From contig NZ_QEQL01000003.1 in the NCBI RefSeq assembly GCF_003097135.1, positions 496,001-560,000 of the forward strand: a DNA stretch of 64,000 nucleotides. Direction: 5' to 3'. The translations under genes were made by a program, and so were the position numbers. The notes beneath the pieces are model-generated. The model saw nothing but the letters and a program-made list of their open reading frames with translations. It was not told where the DNA came from and made no database searches. Shown piece by piece: positions 17,167 through 24,872 of this stretch (position 1 is its first letter; each line of letters opens with the position of its first letter). The stretch comes from Pseudomonas sp. URIL14HWK12:I12. GTDB lineage: Bacteria > Pseudomonadota > Gammaproteobacteria > Pseudomonadales > Pseudomonadaceae.

Positions 17167-19374
17167 TCAGCGTTTGCGCGGTGAATAGTCATAGCCGTAG
17201 GCCGCGGTGTCGTACGCGGCGGTGCGGGCCTTGCGCTGCACGGCGTTGAAAATCGCGCCCTTGACCAATACGCCGTTCTGCTCCAGGCGGCGCTTGGAGG
17301 TTTCGATTTCCTTCTCGGTGCTCTGGCCGAAGCGCGCCACCAGCAGGGTGGTGCCGGCCTGGCGGCCGACCAGCGCGGCGTCGGTGACGGCCATGATGGG
17401 CGGGGTGTCGATCAGCACCAGGTCGTAGCGCGGCGCCAGTTCGCGCAGCAGCTTGTTGAAGTTGTCGTGCATCAGCAGCTCGGAGGGGTTGGGCGCCGCG
17501 TAGCCACAGCCGATCAGTTGCAAGTTGTCGATGCCGCTGTCGTTGATGACCTGGGCATTGGCCGCTCGCGCCGCCAGGGCGTCGGACAGGCCCAGCTCAG
17601 GCTGCAGGCCGAAGGTCTTGGCCAAGTAGCCTTTGCGCATGTCGGCGTCGATCAACAGCACGCGCTTGCCGGCTTGCGCCATGATCACGGCGAGGTTGCC
17701 GCACACGAACGATTTGCCCACGCCCGGCGTGGGGCTGGTGATCATCAGGACGTTGTTGCGCGCTTCCATCATCGCGAAGTGCAGGCTGGTGCGCAGGCTG
17801 CGCAGCGACTCGACCGCCAGCTCGGCAGGCTCGGCCACGCTCAACAGGCGCGAGCCTTCGGCCTGGCGCTGTTTCTTCAAGCGCTCCTGGTGGCGCGACA
17901 GCGGCAGCGAGGCGTACACCGGCATGCCGAGGTTTTCGATGGTTTCGGGGTTTTCCACGCCGCGGTAGAAGGCCTGGCGCAGGAACACCACAGTCACTGC
18001 CAGCAGGCCGCCGAGCAGCGCGGCCAGGGCCACGATCAGCGCGCGCATCGGCTTGACCGGCTGCTCGATGTTGCTGTCGGCCTTGTCGATGATGCGCACG
18101 TTACCGATGTTGCCGGCGCGGATGATGTCCTGCTCCTGGGCCTTGTTCAGCAACAAGGTGTAGGTCTGGGTGGTGACCTGCATGTCACGGGTCAGGCGCA
18201 GCAGCTCTTGCTGGGTCTGCGGCAGGCCCTTGATGCGCTGCTGCAAAGCGGCCTTCTGGCCTTCGAGCTGGCTGATCTGCTGGCTCAGGGCGATGGAAGC
18301 CGGATGTTGGCGGGTGTAGAGGCGGTCCATGTCGGCACGCTTGAGGCGCAGCTCCGACAGCTGGTTGTCGTAGTTGACCACTTGGTCGAGCACCGAGCGG
18401 GTTTCCAGGGTGATGTCCACCGACTTGCTCTTGCTCTGGTAGTCGTTCAGGGCTTTTTCGGAAGTTTCCAGCTGCTGGCGCACCAGCGGCAGCTGCGAGC
18501 GCAGGAATTCCAAGCGCTGGGCGGCTTCGGCCGAGCTGCGTTCGACGTTCTGGCGCATATAAAGCTGGCTCACCTCGTCGAGCACAGCGATGGCCTTGGC
18601 CGGGTCGGTGTCCTGGATCGACAGGTAGACGATGCCAGAATCCTTGCCAGACTCCGCAATCTTCAACCGGCTCTGGTATTCCAGGGCCGTGGCCAGGTTG
18701 CGATTGCGGGTGAGGTAGAACTCGGTGCCGGGGCGTGCGTGCAGCTCCGCCACTTGCAGTTGCACACCGTTGTCGTCGAGCTCTTCACCCACTGCCCCGT
18801 GCAGCAACGTGTTGCCGTCCTTGTCGCGCAGGGTGAAGGTCGAGTCGCTACCGGCCACCAGCACCAGGCGTTGGCCGATGAGATTTTCCGGCACGTTCAG
18901 CGAATACACATCCAGCTTCTCGCCGCCCCAGGCATAGCTGCCCAGGCCCAGCAGCGCCGGGGCCACGGTCTGCCCCGCCTCAGGGGTGAAGCGGCGGGCG
19001 TACCAGTGGCCGAAGCCGGGGAAGTAGTGAGGGGTTACCACGACGTCGAGCTTGAGGTCTTCGACCACCTTGGTCAGCACGGCACGCGATTTGATCAGCT
19101 CGATTTCGGTGGTGGCTTCGGACACCGAATTGGGTTTGCCGCTGATCACTGGGGTGGCTTCGATGCCGATTTTCTTCGGCTCGATCTGGATCATGGCGTT
19201 GGCCTGGAACACGGGGGTAGCCGTGACCGCATAGAGAATGCCCAGCGCGGTGCAGGCGGCGACCATCGAGCCGATCAAGGCCTTGTGATCGACCAAGGTA
19301 CGCAGCACGGTGGCGATGTCGATCCGGGTGTCCTGGTACAGCTCCAGGCCTGAGCGGTTGATAGCAGCGGTCAT
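17167..19374 (-). CDS. wzc: Wzc-like polysaccharide co-polymerase and tyrosine autokinase
   Basis: Inner-membrane chain-length determinant fused to a bacterial tyrosine kinase, 735 aa. An N-terminal Wzz domain has a TM segment near residues 35-55 (LIGSMVAACTALGILYAV). A long coiled-coil periplasmic region with a GNVR-like segment follows, then a second TM (PMRALIVALAALLGGLLAVTVV) near residue 455. The cytoplasmic kinase has Walker A SPTPGVGKS, Walker A' LLIDADMRKG and Walker B LVLIDTPP. The C-terminal tail is tyrosine-rich (AAYDTAAYGYDYS). It works with the phosphatase encoded just before it (4-bp ATGA overlap) and with Wza to control polymerisation and export. Confidence 0.95.
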   Translation of the reverse strand: MTAAINRSGLELYQDTRIDIATVLRTLVDHKALIGSMVAACTALGILYAVTATPVFQANAMIQIEPKKIGIEATPVISGKPNSVSEATTEIELIKSRAVLTKVVEDLKLDVVVTPHYFPGFGHWYARRFTPEAGQTVAPALLGLGSYAWGGEKLDVYSLNVPENLIGQRLVLVAGSDSTFTLRDKDGNTLLHGAVGEELDDNGVQLQVAELHARPGTEFYLTRNRNLATALEYQSRLKIAESGKDSGIVYLSIQDTDPAKAIAVLDEVSQLYMRQNVERSSAEAAQRLEFLRSQLPLVRQQLETSEKALNDYQSKSKSVDITLETRSVLDQVVNYDNQLSELRLKRADMDRLYTRQHPASIALSQQISQLEGQKAALQQRIKGLPQTQQELLRLTRDMQVTTQTYTLLLNKAQEQDIIRAGNIGNVRIIDKADSNIEQPVKPMRALIVALAALLGGLLAVTVVFLRQAFYRGVENPETIENLGMPVYASLPLSRHQERLKKQRQAEGSRLLSVAEPAELAVESLRSLRTSLHFAMMEARNNVLMITSPTPGVGKSFVCGNLAVIMAQAGKRVLLIDADMRKGYLAKTFGLQPELGLSDALAARAANAQVINDSGIDNLQLIGCGYAAPNPSELLMHDNFNKLLRELAPRYDLVLIDTPPIMAVTDAALVGRQAGTTLLVARFGQSTEKEIETSKRRLEQNGVLVKGAIFNAVQRKARTAAYDTAAYGYDYSPRKR

Positions 19375-19826
19375 GGGTGTTGCTCCTGGGTGGTCAGGTA
19401 GGGCAGCCAGTCGTCGACACAGCGCGACAGGTGCTCGAAGGTGTGTTGGAAGGCCTTGCGCGGCTTGCGAAAAGGATCGGCGATCTGCAGATCGTTCTGC
19501 CATTTGCCGATCAGGAACGCCTTGCCGCGCACGTGTGGCGCCAGGCGCTGCACCTGCGCGATCTGTTGGTTTTCCATCAGCAGCACCAGCTCAGCCCAGC
19601 GCAGCATGTCGGCGGTCACCTGGCAGCCCCGATGTGCCTGAATGTCCAGCCGGGCCTCGGCCAGCACGGCCTGGGCATGAGGGTCGGCAGGCACACCCAC
19701 GCAGGCTTGCAGCCCGGCGGAAGCGACCTCCACCGGCTGGCCGGCCAAGCGCTGGCGCAGCAGGGCTTGCGCCATCGGGCTACGGCAGATGTTGCCTACG
19801 CACAGCACCAGCACTCGACTGAACAT
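19371..19826 (-). CDS. wzb: Wzb-like low-molecular-weight protein tyrosine phosphatase
   Basis: Cytoplasmic phosphatase of 151 aa. The P-loop CVGNICRS (Cys9, Arg15, Ser16) matches C-x5-R-S, and the general-acid Asp lies in ADPFRKP near residue 117. It should dephosphorylate the tyrosine tail of the adjacent Wzc-like kinase, allowing cycles of polymerisation and export. It overlaps wzc by 4 bp and follows the GT2 gene by 3 nt. Confidence 0.95.
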   Translation of the reverse strand: MFSRVLVLCVGNICRSPMAQALLRQRLAGQPVEVASAGLQACVGVPADPHAQAVLAEARLDIQAHRGCQVTADMLRWAELVLLMENQQIAQVQRLAPHVRGKAFLIGKWQNDLQIADPFRKPRKAFQHTFEHLSRCVDDWLPYLTTQEQHP

Positions 19827-19829
19827 GGC

Positions 19830-20759
19830 TCAGCTCCCTGCGGCGCGCAGGTTCAGGCGCCGGCACAGGTTGCGGATGACGTTACGTAGCATCAGCCCGA
19901 CGGCAAGCAGCTTCTGCCCCGGTGAGATGGCGGCCAGGGACAGGCCGAAGACCTGCACCAGATAGTGTTCGTAGAGCAGCTGGTCACCCTGGTGGTGGTA
20001 GTAGTTGGCCAGTGCCATATGGGTTTGCAGCGACATGTGGATCTTTCGCTTGTTCGAGCGCATCGAGAAGATCCCGCCGTCATGGCGGCGGTAGCCTCCG
20101 GGCTGGATGCTCTCCATGAACTTGCCCTTGCCGTGGCTACCCAGCAGTGACCACCAGCACAGGTCAAGCATGGGTGCGTGCTCCAGCTCCTTGGGCAGCA
20201 CGCCCAGCACGTTGCGAAAAACAGCGGTCAGGGTGGAAATGCGCCGGCCCTTGAGCAGGTCCATGCCGGTGGCGTCGCAACGCTGCGCCTTGCTGATCTG
20301 CAGGCCGTGGGTGCCGTGCTGGTCGACGACCAGGGCGTCGTGGTAGGTCAACACGTAGTCAGGGTTGGCCTCCAGAAAGTCGACCTGTTGCTGCAGCTTG
20401 GTCGGGTCGCACCAGAAGTCGTCGCCGTCGCAATAGGCGATGTAGCGGCCTCGGGCCATATTGAACAGCGCCGGGAAGCAATATTTGCCTTGCTGGTATT
20501 GGTTCTGCTCGTGGAATACCGGGCGGATCAGGTTCGGATAACGCAACGCGTATTCGGCGATGATCTCGGCGGTGCCGTCGTGAGAGGCGTCGTCGTTGAT
20601 CAGGATTTCAAACGGGAAATCGGTTTGCTGGCTCAGGAAGCTGTCCAGGGTGTGGGCGATCCAGGCGCGTTGGTTATAGGCCGGGCACGTGATGCTCACC
20701 ACCGGCTCGCGCGCCTGGCCCCAGGCGAGCATGATCTGCTGCTCGGTTCTGATGCTCAT
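19830..20759 (-). CDS. GT2 family glycosyltransferase
   Basis: GT-A glycosyltransferase, 309 aa. The nucleotide-binding start VVSITCPAYNQRAWI, ILINDDASHDGTAE near residue 55 and the metal motif CDGDDFW near 110 are all present. The acceptor region has the HDG-type segment YRRHDGGIF near 230. The C-terminal 40 residues are basic and amphipathic (RNVIRNLCRRLNLR), suggesting membrane association. The ATG overlaps the Wzx stop by 4 bp. The in-frame extension further upstream is read-through into wzx and is not used. Donor and acceptor unknown. Confidence 0.92.
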   Translation of the reverse strand: MSIRTEQQIMLAWGQAREPVVSITCPAYNQRAWIAHTLDSFLSQQTDFPFEILINDDASHDGTAEIIAEYALRYPNLIRPVFHEQNQYQQGKYCFPALFNMARGRYIAYCDGDDFWCDPTKLQQQVDFLEANPDYVLTYHDALVVDQHGTHGLQISKAQRCDATGMDLLKGRRISTLTAVFRNVLGVLPKELEHAPMLDLCWWSLLGSHGKGKFMESIQPGGYRRHDGGIFSMRSNKRKIHMSLQTHMALANYYHHQGDQLLYEHYLVQVFGLSLAAISPGQKLLAVGLMLRNVIRNLCRRLNLRAAGS

Positions 20760-22276
20760 CGTTCTACGCTCGGCTTGTTCAGAATAAGTAGAAGGCGCGC
20801 CGTCATGGCGCGGTCGCTGGCCAGCACCAGTGCCAGGGTGATTGCGCCGCACAGGCCCAGGCCCAACAGCGAGCTCAAGCGGCCGCCTGCGATCGCTTGG
20901 TACAGCGGCTGGGTGATCAACAGGCCCAAGGCTGTTACCGCGCTGATACGCAGAATGTCGCCCAGCCAATGGCGGTGGATGCTGGGTGCCAGGCGGCTGT
21001 GCACCACGTGCGGCCAGATGGCGAACGACACCAGACGCAGGATGAACCAGGCCAGTGCCGCGCCCAGCGCACCATGGCGCTCGACCGCCAGCAACATCAC
21101 CGGCACGGTGATCGCCGCAGAGATCAGGCTGTACCAGACGTGCAGGCGGATGCGACCGTGGGCGTACTGGAGGTGATACTGGAACGCACTGGCGGCCATG
21201 ATTGCCGCGCCCAGTGCGTACCACAGCAGGATCGGCGCCCCCCAGGCGGCGGCCTGGGCATCGCCGCTCCAGGCCAGCAGCAGGTCGTAGGCGTGTACGC
21301 CCATTACGGCGGCGAGGGGAAACAGCAAGGTGCAGGTGAAGCGGCTGGCACCCAGGTAGAGCTGCTGCATGTCCTGATCGCGGGCTTGGGCCTTGAGCAT
21401 GGTCATGCGCGGCAGCAGGGTTTGCACCAGTGGGTTGATCAGCATCAGGATGCCGTTGGTCATCAGCGCCACCAGCGAGAAGTAGCCGTAATGCGACAAC
21501 GACAGCTGCTCGGAAAGCAGCATCTTGTCGAGCTGCGTGAGCACGATCCACAGCACCGAGGTGAACGACACGCTGGCGGCGAAGGGCACGATCGGCCCTA
21601 CCAGGCTCCAGTTGAAGCCACTCAGGCGCGACGGTGCAGGCAACCGGGCATAGGCTTGGGAGGCGAAGATCGCCACTTCCACCAGCGCCACGGCGAACTG
21701 GAATTCGAAGAACACCAGTGCGTCCTTGGAGATGAACGCCACCAGCACCAGGCCGCCGAAATAACGCACGGTGGCGATGAGCACGTTGGCGCCATTGAGC
21801 CAGGCGTGCATCTCAAGGCCTTGCAGCCCGCTCTTGTAGAGCGTCGCATACAAGCGCAAGCCGACCATCGCGCCCATCAGCGTGATGCACTGCATCAGGG
21901 TGGTGGTGCTCAGCGCCTGGGCGTTGAGCCAATGCGCGGCGATCCAGCCGCTGCCTTGCCATACCGCCAGCAGCGTGCCGACGGTGAGCGGCAGGAACAC
22001 GATCTCGAACGAGCGCAGCAGCCAACCCGCGTCGCGCAGGCCACCCCCGGCCTGGCCACGGTGGTGGGCGATTTGCCGTACCAGCGACGCCGACAGGCCC
22101 ACATCCAGCAATTGCAGCCACGACTGCATGACTGTGAAGAACCCCACCAGGCCGTAGACCTCGGCCCCCAGGTGGCCCAGGTAGAACGGCATGATCAGAA
22201 CGCCCACCAGCAGTGCGTATGCCTGGCCGGCGTAGCTCAAGGTGGTGTTGTGAACAAGCGAAAGCTTTCGGCTCAT
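20756..22276 (-). CDS. Wzx-like lipid-linked oligosaccharide flippase
   Basis: Polytopic membrane protein of the polysaccharide flippase (MOP/MATE) superfamily, 506 aa with about 12-14 hydrophobic segments. The start MSRKLSLVHNTTLSYAGQAY and the segments VYGLVGFFTVMQSW and LTQLDKMLLSEQLSLSHYGYFSL are typical of Wzx. It would move the undecaprenyl-linked repeat unit to the periplasm before Wzy polymerisation. ATG at 22276 is preferred over upstream in-frame codons that overlap the aminotransferase region. It is 22 nt downstream of the DegT gene. Confidence 0.92.
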   Translation of the reverse strand: MSRKLSLVHNTTLSYAGQAYALLVGVLIMPFYLGHLGAEVYGLVGFFTVMQSWLQLLDVGLSASLVRQIAHHRGQAGGGLRDAGWLLRSFEIVFLPLTVGTLLAVWQGSGWIAAHWLNAQALSTTTLMQCITLMGAMVGLRLYATLYKSGLQGLEMHAWLNGANVLIATVRYFGGLVLVAFISKDALVFFEFQFAVALVEVAIFASQAYARLPAPSRLSGFNWSLVGPIVPFAASVSFTSVLWIVLTQLDKMLLSEQLSLSHYGYFSLVALMTNGILMLINPLVQTLLPRMTMLKAQARDQDMQQLYLGASRFTCTLLFPLAAVMGVHAYDLLLAWSGDAQAAAWGAPILLWYALGAAIMAASAFQYHLQYAHGRIRLHVWYSLISAAITVPVMLLAVERHGALGAALAWFILRLVSFAIWPHVVHSRLAPSIHRHWLGDILRISAVTALGLLITQPLYQAIAGGRLSSLLGLGLCGAITLALVLASDRAMTARLLLILNKPSVER

Positions 22277-22298
22277 GGGGTTCTCGAAAGGGGAAGTC

Positions 22299-23408
22299 TT
22301 AACGGGCGCCGATGAACGACGGCACGCTGATCGGGGCATGGCTGCGCAGCAGGGTGGAGACCACCAGGCGCTGCACCTCTTTGCTCAGGCCCGGATAGAT
22401 CGGCAGGCACAGCACGCGCTCGGCGAGGTCCCGTGATACCGGTTGGGCGGCCTGAGGTTGCAGGTAGGCCAAGGTGTCGAGCGACGGGTAGAAATAACGC
22501 CTGGGGTTGATGCCTTGCTCCTGCAACGCCGCACGCGCGGCGAGCATGCTGGAGTGGTCGGGCAAGGCGATCGGGAAATAGCTGTGGTTCAACTGCGCAC
22601 CGGGTGTGGGCAGTTGCAGTTGCAGGTGATCGCACAGCGCGCGCTGGTAGTAATCGGCAATCTCCTCGCGCTGGGCCAGGATGCTTTCGATGTCGTCCAG
22701 CACGCACAGGCCCATGGCCGCACAGAATTCGTTGAGCTTGGCATTGATGCCCAGCCCCTCGATGGTCTCGTAATCGGCGATGCCGAAGTTGCTCATCAGG
22801 CGGATACGCTCGGCCAGGTCGTCGTCCTGGGTCACGATGGCGCCGCCTTCGATCGTGTGGAACAACTTGGTGGCGTGGAAGCTCAGGGTGGTGGCGTGGC
22901 CGTGGTTGAGCACCGATTCGCCGCGGTAACCGGTCGCGAAGGCATGGGCGCCGTCGTAGATCACTTTCAGCGAGTGCTTGCGGGCGACCTTGCCGATGGC
23001 TTCGGTGGCGCAGGGGTTGCCGAACACATGGGTGGCCACGATCGCCTGGGTGTCTTCACGCAGCGCCGCCTCGATGTGCGCCGGGGCAAGGTTCCAGGTG
23101 GCGGGGTCGATGTCGGCAAACACCGGTGCAATGCCTTCCCAGGCCAGGGTGCTGCTGGTGGCCACGAAGCTGAACGGGGTGGTCACCGCTGAGCCTTCGA
23201 TGCCCAGTGCGCGATAGGCCAGTTGCAGGGCCAGGGTGCCGTTGCTCACCAGCACGATGTTGCGTACACCCAGGTAATCCTTGAGCCGTTCCTCCAGCTC
23301 GCAGCACAGCGGGCCGCGGTTGGTGAGCCAGCGGCTGCGATACAGGCCGTCCACGTAGCTTTTGAATTTCTCGGGGTTGCCCATATAGGACTGGGTTACG
23401 TTGATCAT
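22299..23408 (-). CDS. DegT/DnrJ/EryC1-type sugar aminotransferase
   Basis: PLP-dependent nucleotide-sugar aminotransferase fold, 369 aa. The N-terminal region SRWLTNRGPLCCELEERLKDYLG and SNGTLALQLAYRALG are characteristic. The internal aldimine Lys is expected in FHATKLFHTIEGG near residue 180, after the cofactor-binding DGAHAFA. It probably makes a 3- or 4-amino sugar nucleotide for the repeat unit. The 4,6-dehydratase that would supply its keto-sugar is not in the window. ATG at 23408 has a strong GGGAGAG site. It lies 67 nt after the dioxygenase gene. Confidence 0.92.
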   Translation of the reverse strand: MINVTQSYMGNPEKFKSYVDGLYRSRWLTNRGPLCCELEERLKDYLGVRNIVLVSNGTLALQLAYRALGIEGSAVTTPFSFVATSSTLAWEGIAPVFADIDPATWNLAPAHIEAALREDTQAIVATHVFGNPCATEAIGKVARKHSLKVIYDGAHAFATGYRGESVLNHGHATTLSFHATKLFHTIEGGAIVTQDDDLAERIRLMSNFGIADYETIEGLGINAKLNEFCAAMGLCVLDDIESILAQREEIADYYQRALCDHLQLQLPTPGAQLNHSYFPIALPDHSSMLAARAALQEQGINPRRYFYPSLDTLAYLQPQAAQPVSRDLAERVLCLPIYPGLSKEVQRLVVSTLLRSHAPISVPSFIGAR

Positions 23409-23475
23409 GCAGCTCTCCCTGCGCAAGCCATGCGCGTGTCTGGACGTCGTCGATCCGGGATGTGGGTGCGTGGTA

Positions 23476-24249
23476 TCAGGTGTGGGCGGTCTTGCCGGCA
23501 CGGGCGCTGGCCCGGCGAGCGCGGCCCTGGTTCAGGCGCAGGATCCAGCGTGTCAGGCCGCTGCCGGCGTGGGGGTCGGCGTAGTGGAACAGCGCTGTGG
23601 CGCGCCGGGCATCGGCCGCGCAAGGCTGGTTGGCATGCAACGAGCGATAGCCCCAGAACAGGTAGGCATTGCCTGGCACCATCGGCAGCAGCTGGGGCTT
23701 GAGCCAGCCTCGGTCGATGGCCAGGCACAGCAGCTTGCGCGCCACACGGTTCTGCAACAGGGCCTTTTCGATCACGTTCAACAGCACATTTGCGCGCACG
23801 CCCCGGCTATTGGGGAACAGCACCAGGTCACCGCGTTGCTGGCCTTGAGTGGGGATGTGAATGGGCAGCAGCAGGGTGATCAGCGTCGCATCGTAGTGAA
23901 AGGCATTGGACTCCTTGCGCCCGCTGCCGCCCTGCACACAGCGCAGCACGGGGAAGATCCGCGAGTCGGCCGCCGCTTTGCCGGCGCCTGCCTGGTGCAG
24001 GCGCGCCAGGGAGCGCTCCAGGCCATCGGCTTGGGCAAGTTCCGCCAAGGGGCTGCCGGCCAGGACGTCGAGGCCGTGATAGGCGAAGTATTGTTTGCCA
24101 TGGCGCTGGGCCTGCGCATCGACATAGCCGCGCAGGCGCACTAACTGTTCTGGGCTGACAGCACCTTCAATCACGGCGTGGCCATGCTGGTCCATGTCTT
24201 GTACCAGGCGGCGCGCCAGAGAGGGGTCAATATCGAGTAAGAGCGACAT
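23476..24249 (-). CDS. Phytanoyl-CoA dioxygenase (PhyH)-like Fe(II)/2-oxoglutarate oxygenase
   Basis: First gene of the polysaccharide operon, 257 aa. The double-stranded beta-helix metal triad can be placed as HYD in NAFHYDATLIT near residue 130 and a distal His in YRSLHANQP near 210. An Arg in ARRATALFHYAD is suitable for 2-oxoglutarate binding. Family members hydroxylate varied small molecules. Here the likely substrate is a sugar nucleotide, an acyl substituent or a lipid linked to this polymer, which is inference. ATG at 24249 is chosen for the AAGGAA ribosome site; the frame stays open upstream without a plausible start. The C-terminus is strongly basic (RARRASARAGK). Confidence 0.8.
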   Translation of the reverse strand: MSLLLDIDPSLARRLVQDMDQHGHAVIEGAVSPEQLVRLRGYVDAQAQRHGKQYFAYHGLDVLAGSPLAELAQADGLERSLARLHQAGAGKAAADSRIFPVLRCVQGGSGRKESNAFHYDATLITLLLPIHIPTQGQQRGDLVLFPNSRGVRANVLLNVIEKALLQNRVARKLLCLAIDRGWLKPQLLPMVPGNAYLFWGYRSLHANQPCAADARRATALFHYADPHAGSGLTRWILRLNQGRARRASARAGKTAHT

Positions 24250-24543
24250 GGCAATCCGTTCCTTGGTTGAAAGTTCGACTTTCGTTAATGACGCCGTGGC
24301 GTATCTGCCTGCGTGTAATCGGCGTGCCTCGATAACTTGCAACTTGAAGTTGCTTTCTGGCGGCAACAGCGTGCCCTGCTCACCTCGCTGTAAGACAGCA
24401 AGGCAAGTTTCTCTCTGGTTAATAGCGCTTCATCCTGGCCAATCAGCGTCAGGTAATCGAAGGCGGTCAGGCGGCAGGCGCTCGCCGAGGTATTGAGTGT
24501 TTCATTGGGTGGATGCCCCGGTCTTTGCCGCGAGTCGAGCGCA
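24250..24543 (-). promoter_or_regulatory. Long leader of the exopolysaccharide operon
   Basis: Predicted 5' untranslated leader of about 290 nt between the promoter and the first gene. It contains two perfect short inverted repeats. One is GCAACTT-G-AAGTTGC (24338-24352). The other is GAAAGT-CGA-ACTTTC on the minus strand (24269-24283), which ends 4-10 nt before the AAGGAA ribosome binding site and could restrict translation. No ops element and no convincing intrinsic terminator were seen. An open frame crosses part of the leader but has no good start after the predicted transcription start. Confidence 0.5.
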
Positions 24544-24572
24544 TTTATCGACGCCCGCAGGGGTGGTGTCAA
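24544..24572 (-). promoter_or_regulatory. Sigma70-type promoter of the exopolysaccharide operon
   Basis: On the minus strand TTGACA (plus bases 24567-24572) is followed after exactly 17 nt by GATAAA (24544-24549). The -35 is a perfect match and the -10 matches at four of six positions. Transcription would start near 24537. No other pair of this quality was noticed upstream of the operon. Confidence 0.7.
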
Positions 24573-24872
24573 ACGCTTTCGTCAAAAAAGCATGCAAATT
24601 TTCACGCTAAGAGTCTTTGACTGGTTATGTATATGTTTAATAAGGAAAAATAGGTTTTATAGAGGATTTTTCCGGGGTTTTCCCGATGCTGGCCACTAAA
24701 TAGTGGCACCGATGGGCTGGAAACCCCCGCCGGCATTGGCTTGAGGGCCACACCCCGGCCTTTAGCGGGCAAGACTTTGCGGCATGCGGCGACGTTTACT
24801 TGGCTGAAGAGGGTGCCAATATTTCGACATTTTGTGGCAGGCGCAGTGTATGTGCCAAAAAAATGCTGTTAT
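24573..24872. other. AT-rich intergenic stretch with palindrome, upstream of exopolysaccharide promoter
   Basis: No gene is seen here. Bases about 24590-24680 are clearly richer in A and T than the surroundings (TTTAATAAGGAAAAATAGG and similar). A perfect inverted repeat GCCACTA-AA-TAGTGGC lies at 24692-24707, about 120 bp upstream of the -35 hexamer. It could be an operator for an activator or silencer. A T-run on the minus strand near 24858-24864, just after the davA stop, may belong to a weak terminator of the dav transcript. Confidence 0.4.

Noticed and set aside
17467..19353. Open frame of 628 codons on the plus strand
   Set aside because: Antisense of wzc, whose Walker motifs and domain order are clear; the antisense translation is low-complexity His/Gln/Val-rich.
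24285..24572. Leader frame of 95 codons as a real small gene
   Set aside because: Its only start is a TTG within the -35 hexamer, so it would not be on the predicted transcript; kept only as a possible remnant.
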